This document shows, piece after piece, positions 7,800 to 15,081 of a stretch of DNA of 64,000 bases. This DNA comes from Clostridiales bacterium. Lineage in GTDB: Bacteria > Bacillota > Clostridia > Lachnospirales > Lachnospiraceae. Both the position numbers and the translations under genes were made by a program. The first letter of the stretch is position 1. Each line of letters begins with the position of its first letter. The notes under the pieces were generated by a model, which was not told the DNA's origin, searched no databases, and saw only the letters and a list, made by a program, of their open reading frames with translations. Where the stretch lies: NCBI GenBank assembly GCA_029006795.1, contig JAQXGQ010000044.1:1-64000 (forward strand), read 5' to 3'.

Positions 7800-10322
7800 G
7801 TGCAGAAAAGTGCAGTAAAAGCAGCGGTTTTAAGTATTATATTTGTTGTGTCAGTGATGATATTTGGAATGTTGACAAACCATGTAAATGAAGATCTTAC
7901 TACAGAGATGCCGGAAGCAACATTGCCGGTTATTTCTTTGTTTTCCGGTGAGACGGAGATAAATGAACTTTATGGATATAAAAAAGAGATGAATGCGGCA
8001 TATATGAGGGATACCATCACGCCGGTGGATGACAGCCGCAGACTGCCAATTCAGATACGAACTTATCAGAAAAAGATTGACGGTATTTCCTACGAAATCA
8101 GAAGCCTTAACGGAGAGCGGCTCATAGCCAATGCGGACGTTACCGACTATGAGGAAAAGGCGGGGAGCATCAAAGCAGAGTTAGAAATACAAAATTTACT
8201 GCAGGAGGGAGAAGAGTATCTTCTGCTGATAAAGTTAGCATGTGGTGATGAGAATATTTCATATTATACCAGAATTATGGAACCGATAGGTTGTCATGTG
8301 GAGGAGTGCTTAGCATTTGTAAAGGAAATCAATGAAAAAACCTTCAATGAGGAAACCTCCGGTACATTGGCAACTTATATGGAAAAACCTACGGGAGATA
8401 ATACTACCCTTCAGTTTGTATCATTAAATTCTTCCTTAAAGCAGATGGCATGGGCAAATTTTAAAGGAGAACCCATTACCACGCCGGTGCCTTCTGTTAA
8501 AGAAATTACGGATACGTACAATGTCATTGTACTGGAATATGTGGTGGCGAGTATCGGAGAAAACGGTGAGAGTGAATACTTTAATGTGGAGGAATATTAT
8601 CGTGTCCGTTACACTTCAAACCGCATTTATCTGTTGAATTTTGAGCGTACCATGAATGAGATTTTCCGCGGAGAAAATGCAGAGTTTTATGAGAATTATA
8701 TTCAGCTGGGGATTCGCTCAAAGGATGTGGAATATCAGGCAAATGAGGCAGGAAACATCGTGACGTTTGTACAGGAGGGAGAACTCTGGTGCTATAATGA
8801 AACGGAAAATAATCTGGCAAAAGTATTCAGCTTCCGTGGATATGAAGGAATTGATTCTAGGGAAAACAATGGGGAGCATGAAATAAAAGTAGTCAGCATT
8901 GATGAGGTTGGAAGTGTGGACTACATTGTATATGGCTATATGAACCGTGGTAATCACGAAGGAGAAGTGGGAATTTCTGTTTATCATTATGATAGTCTTG
9001 CGAATACTAACGAAGAACTGGTATTTCTTCCTTCTGATAAATCTTATGAAATAATGAAATCGGAATTAGGACAGTTAATGTATGTTAATGAAGGCGGTGT
9101 ACTTTACATTATGGTGGACGGAAGCGTCTATGGTATTGACTTAAATACCTTAGAAATCCGCGAACTGGTAAAGGGATTACAGGATGGAAAGTATGCTATG
9201 TCGGAATCGAATGGTCTGTTTGCATGGGTAGATGAGGATACCGGAAGCGATACGATACATGTGATGAATTTTACAAATGAGAAGATAACGGATATTACGG
9301 AGAGTGGAGAAAAATATGTAAAACCATTAGGTTTTATGCAGGAAGATTTTGTGTATGGTGTCGCTAATGTTTCCGATGTTTTTGAAGATGCAGCAGGTAA
9401 TGTTACAGTACCGATGTATCAGATTAAGATTGTGGATGTCTCGGGCAAAGAGCAGGAGATACTGAAGGTATATGAGAAAGAGGGATATTTTGTTTCAAGT
9501 ATTGAGATAGAAGATTATACGATGTATCTAAACCGTATCCGGTACAATGGAACTGCTTATGTGGAAGCAGACAGGGATATGATTATGAACCGGGAAGGAG
9601 ACAGCCTTAAAGTGGTGGATGTACACACCAGCAGCTCCGAGATAAAACAGACACAGGTGCAGTTGTCTTTAGCAAATCAGGTCAGTGAAAAACAACCGAG
9701 ACTGCTGACTCCGAAAGAGACGATTTTAGAAGATGACAGAACCGTGGCATTAAATAATAACAATGACACTGAGAGATATTATGTCTATGTTAAGGGAGAT
9801 GTGATTGCTACCAGTGAATCCGTAACGGAGGCAATTAAGGTGGCAAATGAAAAAATGGGTGTGGTTATCAGTGACAGTCAGCAATATGTCTGGAAACGTT
9901 CCAGAAAGGCACAGCAGGGAGTATTGCCGGATATTGTGGTCGGAGTGGAGGACGCGAACGCCGGAAGTATCGCCCAGTGTATTAATGCGATGTTAGAGAA
10001 AGAAGGGATTAATATCAGCGTTAGTGCGTTAATTGCAGGAGGGGAGACACCAAAAAACATTCTGAAAAATACTATGAAGGATGCAAGGATACTTGATTTG
10101 ACAGGCTGCAGTATTGAGGAGGTTCTTTATTACGTCAGCTGCGGAAATCCGGTATTTGCTATGACAGGAAGCAGCGATGCGGTGCTGTTAGTCGGATATG
10201 ATGCCAATAATGTAATTGTTTTTAATCCGGTAGAAAATACTACAGGCAGACAAAGTATTTCGGATGCAGGAGAAGTATTTGCAGATGCAGGAAATGTTTT
10301 TTTCACTTACTTAGAGAAATAA
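7800..10322 (+). CDS. Membrane-anchored protein ending in a catalytically degenerate C39-like domain
   Basis: This 840-residue protein starts at GTG 7800 behind CAGGAGGG. One N-terminal helix (about 7-26) anchors a large extracytoplasmic part. Residues about 300-650 contain repeated beta-strand units (LWCYNETENNLAKVFSF, LYIMVDGSVYGIDL and similar), as in a WD/propeller-like fold. The last 140 residues read like a C39 papain-type fold: SIAQCINAML, then GNPVFAM, then SDAVLLVGYD and VFNPV. By my alignment the catalytic Cys is Ser723, the His is Asp793 and the Asp is Asn809, so it should not be a protease. It may bind peptides or another ligand at the cell surface (inference). It stands alone between a terminator and a promoter. 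Confidence 0.75.
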   Translation: MQKSAVKAAVLSIIFVVSVMIFGMLTNHVNEDLTTEMPEATLPVISLFSGETEINELYGYKKEMNAAYMRDTITPVDDSRRLPIQIRTYQKKIDGISYEIRSLNGERLIANADVTDYEEKAGSIKAELEIQNLLQEGEEYLLLIKLACGDENISYYTRIMEPIGCHVEECLAFVKEINEKTFNEETSGTLATYMEKPTGDNTTLQFVSLNSSLKQMAWANFKGEPITTPVPSVKEITDTYNVIVLEYVVASIGENGESEYFNVEEYYRVRYTSNRIYLLNFERTMNEIFRGENAEFYENYIQLGIRSKDVEYQANEAGNIVTFVQEGELWCYNETENNLAKVFSFRGYEGIDSRENNGEHEIKVVSIDEVGSVDYIVYGYMNRGNHEGEVGISVYHYDSLANTNEELVFLPSDKSYEIMKSELGQLMYVNEGGVLYIMVDGSVYGIDLNTLEIRELVKGLQDGKYAMSESNGLFAWVDEDTGSDTIHVMNFTNEKITDITESGEKYVKPLGFMQEDFVYGVANVSDVFEDAAGNVTVPMYQIKIVDVSGKEQEILKVYEKEGYFVSSIEIEDYTMYLNRIRYNGTAYVEADRDMIMNREGDSLKVVDVHTSSSEIKQTQVQLSLANQVSEKQPRLLTPKETILEDDRTVALNNNNDTERYYVYVKGDVIATSESVTEAIKVANEKMGVVISDSQQYVWKRSRKAQQGVLPDIVVGVEDANAGSIAQCINAMLEKEGINISVSALIAGGETPKNILKNTMKDARILDLTGCSIEEVLYYVSCGNPVFAMTGSSDAVLLVGYDANNVIVFNPVENTTGRQSISDAGEVFADAGNVFFTYLEK

Positions 10323-10412
10323 TATTCTTAGAAATATATTGAAAAAACGCATAAAAAAAAAAAGAAGTTTCGAAATTCTTCGGTGAACTTTAACAATTTT
10401 ATCTTAGGCATA

Positions 10413-10441
10413 TTGCAAATTATCTTATTATAGGTTATATT
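10413..10441 (+). promoter_or_regulatory. Probable sigma-A promoter for the HPr-like gene
   Basis: TTGCAA (10413-10418) and TATATT (10436-10441) are 17 bp apart, 31 bp before the ATG at 10472. Confidence 0.5.
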
Positions 10442-10471
10442 TTGAGAAGTACTTGAAAAGAGGAGTATGAT

Positions 10472-10726
10472 ATGAGCAGAAAAGAAGTAGTAATTTCAAA
10501 TGTTTCTGAAGAACACAATAATCCGATTGCTGAGTTGGTTCAAGTGGCATGTCGTTATGACAGTGAAATTATACTTGAAAGTAATAACAGACGAATTAAT
10601 GCGAAGAGCATCATGGGAATTATGGCATTCAATCCCTCAAAAGGAATGACAGTAAATATTGTGGCAGAGGGTGAAGACGAAGAAGAGGCATTAAATGCAA
10701 TGGAGAAGTTTTTAGTGTGTGAGTAA
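10472..10726 (+). CDS. Atypical HPr-family phosphocarrier protein
   Basis: This 84-residue protein has the HPr length and fold pattern. His15 (in EEHNNP), the site that PEP-phosphorylated EI modifies, and Ser46 (in NAKSIMGIM), the HPr-kinase site, fall at exactly the canonical residue numbers. However, the usual GLHARP motif has become EEHNNP: Gly13-Leu14 are Glu-Glu and the conserved Arg17 is Asn. Arg17 stabilises phospho-His in standard HPr, so sugar phosphotransfer may be weak and a regulatory role more likely. It differs from Crh, which loses His15 but keeps Arg17. SD AGAGGAG precedes the ATG. The DUF6465-like gene follows 30 bp downstream with its own ribosome binding site. Confidence 0.85.
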   Translation: MSRKEVVISNVSEEHNNPIAELVQVACRYDSEIILESNNRRINAKSIMGIMAFNPSKGMTVNIVAEGEDEEEALNAMEKFLVCE

Positions 10727-10756
10727 TTTTTTATCTTAGAGGGAGGAAATTTTATT

Positions 10757-11263
10757 ATGGATTTCAACAAGAAGATGGCAAAAGCAAACGAAACAAAAGC
10801 AGCTGTGAAAGCAAATGAAATTAAAAGTACAGCAAAAGAGACCGTTACTACGGCAAAAAATGTTGTAAAAGAGACAGCAGCAGAAACGAAAGCAACTGTA
10901 AGTGCGAAAGTGGAAGAGACCAAAGCAGCAGTAGGTGCTAAAGTAGAAGAGAAAAAGGCAGTAGTTGCGAAGGAAGTAACAGAGAATAAAGAGGCTGTAA
11001 AAGCAGCAAAACCGGAAAAAGAGAAGAAACTGGCAAAAGCAGCCAAAGAAGTAAAGGAAGAGTTAAAACCGGAAGTATTTGTACAGTATCAGGGAAGAGA
11101 AGCTGTAATCGCAGATGTTGTTGAAAAAGCAAAAGGTGAATTTGTGGCAGCAGGTCACAGAGTATCCTCTATCAAATCTCTTCAGGTATACTTAAAACCA
11201 GAAGATTATTCTGCATATTATGTAATTAACCAGAAATTTGCTGGAAGAGTAGATTTATTCTAA
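10757..11263 (+). CDS. Ala/Lys-rich protein with C-terminal DUF6465-like domain
   Basis: This 168-residue protein has two parts. Residues 1-110 are an Ala/Lys/Glu/Thr-rich helical stretch with an irregular repeat around ETKAxVxAKVEE, resembling LEA- or histone-H1-like low-complexity helices. Residues about 113-168 form a compact domain (VFVQYQGREAV ... VYLKPEDYSAYYVIN) that I recognise as DUF6465, a family frequent in Lachnospiraceae. Function unknown; a role at the nucleoid or as a structural helix is possible for the basic part (inference). SD GAGGGAGG lies just before ATG 10757. A strong terminator at 11279 ends the HPr-DUF6465 transcript. Confidence 0.8.
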   Translation: MDFNKKMAKANETKAAVKANEIKSTAKETVTTAKNVVKETAAETKATVSAKVEETKAAVGAKVEEKKAVVAKEVTENKEAVKAAKPEKEKKLAKAAKEVKEELKPEVFVQYQGREAVIADVVEKAKGEFVAAGHRVSSIKSLQVYLKPEDYSAYYVINQKFAGRVDLF

Positions 11264-11278
11264 ATATACATAAAAAGG

Positions 11279-11317
11279 AGCTGTGACACTAGATATTAGT
11301 GCACAGCTTCTTTTTTT
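11279..11317 (+). terminator. Rho-independent terminator after the DUF6465-like gene
   Basis: AGCTGTG-A-CACTA pairs with TTAGTG-CACAGCT with one bulged A, loop GATA, followed by C and seven T. Confidence 0.9.
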
Positions 11318-11324
11318 ATACACA

Positions 11325-11398
11325 GAGGCGCGTAAGGAAATTAGCCGCAAGCGGCACCGCGCCTCGCGCGGCGGGTAGGGGACTAGGACGCTCCCCAC
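11325..11398. repeat. GC-rich multi-hairpin element between converging genes
   Basis: About 69% of the bases in 11321-11400 are G or C, far above the neighbours. GAGGCGCG (11325-11332) pairs with CGCGCCTC (11358-11365), enclosing GCCG-CAAG-CGGC (11344-11355). An alternative hairpin CCGCGC-CTC-GCGCGG (11357-11371) competes with the outer stem. A third, GGGGA/TCCCC, lies at 11378-11396. It ends just before the prs stop codon, so it may act as the prs terminator, or be a REP-like dispersed element. Only one copy was seen in this window. Confidence 0.6.
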
Positions 11399-11402
11399 TC
11401 GA

Positions 11403-12584
11403 TTATTTATTCTGCTCTGCTTTGTATTTGGATACCAGACGCTCGATTCTGTCATAAGGATTTAACAAATCACTGATAGAAGAATCGTGGTTTAAGGTGT
11501 CAATGATATAAGCGATATATTTACTCATATCACAGTTGATATAGTATGGTTTCGCAAGTAATTCCGGTGTCTGGTAGGTAAGGTTTGTGGTAACAACTTT
11601 ATAAATTGTACCGTTAGCAACCGCCTCGTCAAATTTTTCCAGACCGTTGGTGAACAGACCGAAAGTCGCTACGACAAAAATACGGTTTGCTTTCCGTTTC
11701 TTTAATTCAGTAGCAACATCAATCATACTTTCGCCGGAAGAAATCATATCATCAATGATAATCACATCCTTACCCTCTACAGAAGAACCTAAAAACTCGT
11801 GGGCGACAATCGGGTTACGTCCATCTACTATTTTGCTGAAATCACGTCTCTTATAGAACATACCCATATCCAGACCTAATACATTTGCCAAATAGATAGC
11901 ACGGTTTGTACCGCCCTCATCCGGGCTGATAATCATCATGTGGTCAGAGTCAATCTGAAGATCAGGAACATTCTTTAAAATACCTTTGATAAACTGGTAA
12001 GCAGGCTGTACGGTTTCAAAACCTTTTAGAGGGATGGCATTCTGTACACGAGGGTCGTGTGCATCAAAGGTAATAATATTATCAACACCCATAGTGGTAA
12101 GCTCCTGTAATGCTAAAGCACAGTCTAAAGACTCACGGGAAGTACGTTTGTGCTGACGGCTTTCGTATAAGAAAGGAATGATAACAGTGATACGTCTTGC
12201 TTTACCGCCTACAGCAGCAATAATACGTTTTAAGTCAGCATAGTGGTCATCCGGAGACATGTGGTTCTCGTGACCGCAGACAGTATAGGTGAGGCTGTAG
12301 TTCGTGACATCTACCATTAAATATAAGTCATATCCACGAACCGATTCTAAAATCACAGCTTTTGCTTCACCTGTTCCGAAACGCGGAGTTGAGGTGGAAA
12401 CAATATAAGAGTCACGGCGATAACCTTTAAAGGCAGGGTCGTTTTCGTGCTGGTGCTGTCTCTTTTCACGCCAACTGGCTAAATACTTGTCCACTTTAAT
12501 ACCTAATTCTTTGCAACTTTCAAGTGGGATAAGTCCGAGAGCTCCATCAGGAATGGTTTCTAGGTTTCTTTCATCGTTTGGCAT
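11403..12584 (-). CDS. prs: Ribose-phosphate pyrophosphokinase, long clostridial form
   Basis: PRPP synthetase transfers pyrophosphate from ATP to ribose 5-phosphate, giving the precursor for purines, pyrimidines, His, Trp and NAD. Motifs: FDAHD at 173-177, SPDEGG at 220-225, the flexible-loop KRR at 245-247 and the PRPP-binding loop DVIIIDDMISSGESM at 273-287. At 393 residues it is about 75 longer than the classical enzyme; the extra length is mostly an N-terminal extension and inserts before residue 130, as in other Clostridia. GGAGGA lies 7 nt before the ATG. It lies 77 bp downstream of the dnaI gene on the same strand and may be co-transcribed with it. Confidence 0.92.
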   Translation of the reverse strand: MPNDERNLETIPDGALGLIPLESCKELGIKVDKYLASWREKRQHQHENDPAFKGYRRDSYIVSTSTPRFGTGEAKAVILESVRGYDLYLMVDVTNYSLTYTVCGHENHMSPDDHYADLKRIIAAVGGKARRITVIIPFLYESRQHKRTSRESLDCALALQELTTMGVDNIITFDAHDPRVQNAIPLKGFETVQPAYQFIKGILKNVPDLQIDSDHMMIISPDEGGTNRAIYLANVLGLDMGMFYKRRDFSKIVDGRNPIVAHEFLGSSVEGKDVIIIDDMISSGESMIDVATELKKRKANRIFVVATFGLFTNGLEKFDEAVANGTIYKVVTTNLTYQTPELLAKPYYINCDMSKYIAYIIDTLNHDSSISDLLNPYDRIERLVSKYKAEQNK

Positions 12585-12660
12585 TGAATGATTCCTCCAT
12601 AAAAAATTGTTTACATGTATTTCAATAGATTGCTCTAATTGAATGCAGATTAAATGTTTT

Positions 12661-13647
12661 TTAGCGGTTACGCTTTAAGATGCGGATATCCGCCCCAAAC
12701 AGCTTGATTATGGTATAATTGCTTGAAATACGGGAAAGAACACGTTCAGAATAAATGTCTGCAACCTGATTCATCCCCAGGTTTGTGGAAATAATCGTGG
12801 ATTTCTTTCTCAAAATCCGTTCATTTAAACATAAAAACAACTGTGACGAGGTAAAAGAGCTGCTAAGCTCTGTTCCTAAATCATCGATAATGAGCAAATC
12901 GCTTGTAAAAATATTCTGGTGAGTGGCAATGGCATCTTCATCCTTGTCAAACACACCCTTACTTAATATATCAAATAATTGAAAAGCTGTAAAATAAATA
13001 ACGGAATGTCCACTGTCAAGTAGCTCTTTGGCTACACAATTTGACAAAAAAGTCTTTCCAATGCCGGTGTCTCCATAAAAATAAAGGTTGGAGAAAGAAG
13101 CCGTGTCATCAAAATGATTGATGAAATCATGGCATTTTGCCACAGCATCCTTTACAGTGGCAAGGGAACTCATGCCGGTAGCCGGATTGATATCCTCATC
13201 AGAATAATAATCATAGGAAAAAGTCGAAAAATTCTCCCGGATTAAAGTATTCTTCAGATTAGACTGAGTGTAAACGAGGTCGATGGCAGCTTGTTTAAAA
13301 CAGTGGCAGCGTTTTCCGTTGATAAAACCAGTGTCTTTACAGTCCTTGCAGGTATATGCCGGTTCGAAATAATCATCGGGAAATTCATAGCGGGCTAATA
13401 AATCGCTGCGTTCTTTTCGGTAAGTGGCAATCTGCTCTTTTAAAGCGGACAGGGCAGTTTCATCTCCGTCTAGCATTTTTCTTGCCTGAGAGACGGAGGC
13501 AGAGGCAATGGCATCATCAATTTCTTTCAGACGCGGCACCTTTAAGTAGGCATGGCGAATGCGCTGCTCTAATTCATGTCGGTTTTTCAGTTGTCTCGCA
13601 TCATAAGTGCGGATAAGTTCGTCGTACTGCGAATTATTTAGTGACAT
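12661..13647 (-). CDS. dnaI: Primosomal helicase loader, DnaI/DnaC type
   Basis: This 328-residue AAA+ ATPase should load the replicative helicase at origins and stalled forks. The N-terminal helical part (to about 90) is followed by a zinc-binding cluster, Cys100, Cys103, Cys114 and Cys116 (CKDC ... CHC), typical of DnaI. Walker A GDTGIGKT is at 192-199, Walker B LLIIDD at 251-256, and a sensor/Arg-finger region (RVLSRISSNY) lies near the C-terminus. It follows the dnaD/dnaB-like gene by 15 bp, the classical arrangement of helicase-loading partners. Its ATG follows GGAGG, overlapping that short gap. Confidence 0.9.
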   Translation of the reverse strand: MSLNNSQYDELIRTYDARQLKNRHELEQRIRHAYLKVPRLKEIDDAIASASVSQARKMLDGDETALSALKEQIATYRKERSDLLARYEFPDDYFEPAYTCKDCKDTGFINGKRCHCFKQAAIDLVYTQSNLKNTLIRENFSTFSYDYYSDEDINPATGMSSLATVKDAVAKCHDFINHFDDTASFSNLYFYGDTGIGKTFLSNCVAKELLDSGHSVIYFTAFQLFDILSKGVFDKDEDAIATHQNIFTSDLLIIDDLGTELSSSFTSSQLFLCLNERILRKKSTIISTNLGMNQVADIYSERVLSRISSNYTIIKLFGADIRILKRNR

Positions 13648-13662
13648 AAAAACCTCCGGAAA

Positions 13663-14772
13663 TTACTGCACATTTGTGGTGAGCAGCATCTTTTCTAGCT
13701 GGTCATAATCGTAGGAGCGCTGTTTAAAATTGTTAAACTTGTTTTTGGAAGTGTTCCCAGAAGAAACAAAAGTATTCTCTGAAGCCTTTTTGCTTTGATG
13801 CTCCTGCTCAAGTCTGTTGATATCGGAAATATTATGTACCTGCTGCTTTTTCCAGTTTTTTAAAATGGAGTCTGCATAAGGAAAACTGGGTTGGTGGACA
13901 GACTGAATGGTTCTTTCGCATGCTGCAGAAATAATTTCTAAGGAGAAGCCATAATCGGACTTCCATTTTTCAATAAAGTCTGTCTCGGAAGAGACTAAAT
14001 CTCTGCCGGAAATGCCAAAGGCTTTTTTGACAGCAAAATAAGCCTGACTGTGCAGCTGAGCTTCCCTCTTGGCATCTGTTACGGTTTTGATGTTCTGCTC
14101 TGCCCATTTTAGGGCAGTAGCCTGGATGTAACGAATACTGATATGTCCTTTGGTGACACAATACTCTACCAGGTACTCAATCAGGTCTGTGGAAAATCCA
14201 AGACCGTCATAAAGGTAAAGCAGGGTATCGATGTCTGTCGGGGACAGTGTACGACCTAAGTAGCGCTCTGCAATAAAGAGAAGTTCAGCAACCTGCTCCT
14301 TTTCCCGAAATGCTTTGATATCATCAGCGGAATAATTCTTTTTTTCGGGAATAGGAAACGATTGTGCATCATCATTTGTGATGGAAACGTTTTTATCCAC
14401 AGGGGCTTTTCCTGGTACGAAGGATTGTACCTTTGTATCCTCAGCTTGCAGGGAAAGCGCATTTTCTCCACGGGGGAGAGAATTTAACAGATAGACGCCG
14501 GTTAAATTCTGATTGTCATCGTACTCTAAACGAAGCAAATTCATACGCTCCCAGTAGCTTAGGGCGCGTTTGACATCTTTTTCGGTATGTTCAAACTTGT
14601 CCGCAATGGCAGAAAGAGAAACAGAGGCATCCGGTGCGTTCATCAGCCGCAGCAGATACAGATAAATCTTCACAAATTCGCCGTTGGCATCTGACATATA
14701 TTCATCAATAAAAATATTAGAAACACTAGTGGCAGAGCAATCACTGTCACTGTGTATAGCAATCTTCGACAT
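13663..14772 (-). CDS. DnaD/DnaB-like replication initiation protein
   Basis: This 369-residue protein acts with DnaI in helicase loading. An N-terminal winged-helix-like part covers about 20-110 (YLYLLRLMNAPDASVSLSAIADKF). A charged linker follows, then two DnaD/DnaB_2-type helical modules at about 150-320, one with YLGRTLSPTDIDTLLYLYD and one with SYADSI-like and LKNWKKQ elements. The tail FNNFKQRSYDYDQLEKMLL is a conserved ending in clostridial members. In Clostridia such a protein may cover the jobs of both Bacillus DnaD and DnaB, so no symbol is given. The AGTAGG before the ATG is only a moderate ribosome binding site. Two tandem pairs of DnaA boxes lie upstream. Confidence 0.85.
   Translation of the reverse strand: MSKIAIHSDSDCSATSVSNIFIDEYMSDANGEFVKIYLYLLRLMNAPDASVSLSAIADKFEHTEKDVKRALSYWERMNLLRLEYDDNQNLTGVYLLNSLPRGENALSLQAEDTKVQSFVPGKAPVDKNVSITNDDAQSFPIPEKKNYSADDIKAFREKEQVAELLFIAERYLGRTLSPTDIDTLLYLYDGLGFSTDLIEYLVEYCVTKGHISIRYIQATALKWAEQNIKTVTDAKREAQLHSQAYFAVKKAFGISGRDLVSSETDFIEKWKSDYGFSLEIISAACERTIQSVHQPSFPYADSILKNWKKQQVHNISDINRLEQEHQSKKASENTFVSSGNTSKNKFNNFKQRSYDYDQLEKMLLTTNVQ
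14393..14401 (-). promoter_or_regulatory. Isolated DnaA box inside the dnaD-like gene
   Basis: The plus strand reads TTATCCACA, a perfect consensus, i.e. TGTGGATAA on the coding (minus) strand. It is opposite in orientation to the two upstream tandem pairs. It lies inside coding sequence and may be chance. Confidence 0.45.
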
Positions 14773-14823
14773 AAGGTATCAACCTACTTTCCATATTACG
14801 TAAGGTTCTTATTTACGCTCCAA

Positions 14824-14832
14824 ATTATAGCA
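14824..14832 (-). promoter_or_regulatory. Probable extended -10 promoter of the dnaD-dnaI operon
   Basis: On the minus strand TGC is followed by TATAAT (14829-14824), a perfect extended -10 about 50 bp before the ATG. No clear -35 was seen. Confidence 0.5.
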
Positions 14833-14898
14833 CAGGAATTTTCAAAAGAGAAGTATATTTTTTGGTACAAATCCAGTAAAATCAAGGGATTCTAGAAA

Positions 14899-14916
14899 TG
14901 TGGATAATGTGGATAA
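14899..14916 (+). promoter_or_regulatory. Tandem pair of perfect DnaA boxes
   Basis: TGTGGATAATGTGGATAA is two head-to-tail copies of the 9-bp DnaA box (14899-14907 and 14908-14916). The pair lies about 70 bp upstream of the extended -10 of the dnaD-like gene. The whole gap 14773-15081 holds no gene; it contains this pair, a second pair at 15063, a near-match AAATCCACA at 15025-15033 and the promoter. Confidence 0.8.
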
Positions 14917-15062
14917 AAAGTGGGTATTCTTTCTGCATAAAATTATGGAAACTAGTAAAATTGTTTTGGCGTCCAATGTTTCGTAGATTTTCTGAAAAGT
15001 GGGAAATGGGTTATGTAAACAAAAAAATCCACATTTAAAAGTTGAAGTTTTCCCCAATTAAA

Positions 15063-15080
15063 TGTGGATAATGTGGATAA
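15063..15080 (+). promoter_or_regulatory. Second tandem pair of perfect DnaA boxes
   Basis: The same 18-bp sequence as at 14899, in the same orientation and 164 bp away, ending 1 bp before the murC stop codon. Confidence 0.8.
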
Positions 15081-15081
15081 C

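Noticed and set aside
10362-10380. Near-palindrome AAGAAG-TTTCGAAA-TTCTT as an operator
   Set aside because: It pairs only with a bulged base, lies away from the promoter and has no second copy; too weak to call.
14773-15081. Chromosomal replication origin
   Set aside because: DnaA boxes are clustered, but there is no dnaA, dnaN or clear AT-rich unwinding repeat; a regulatory or titration site fits better.
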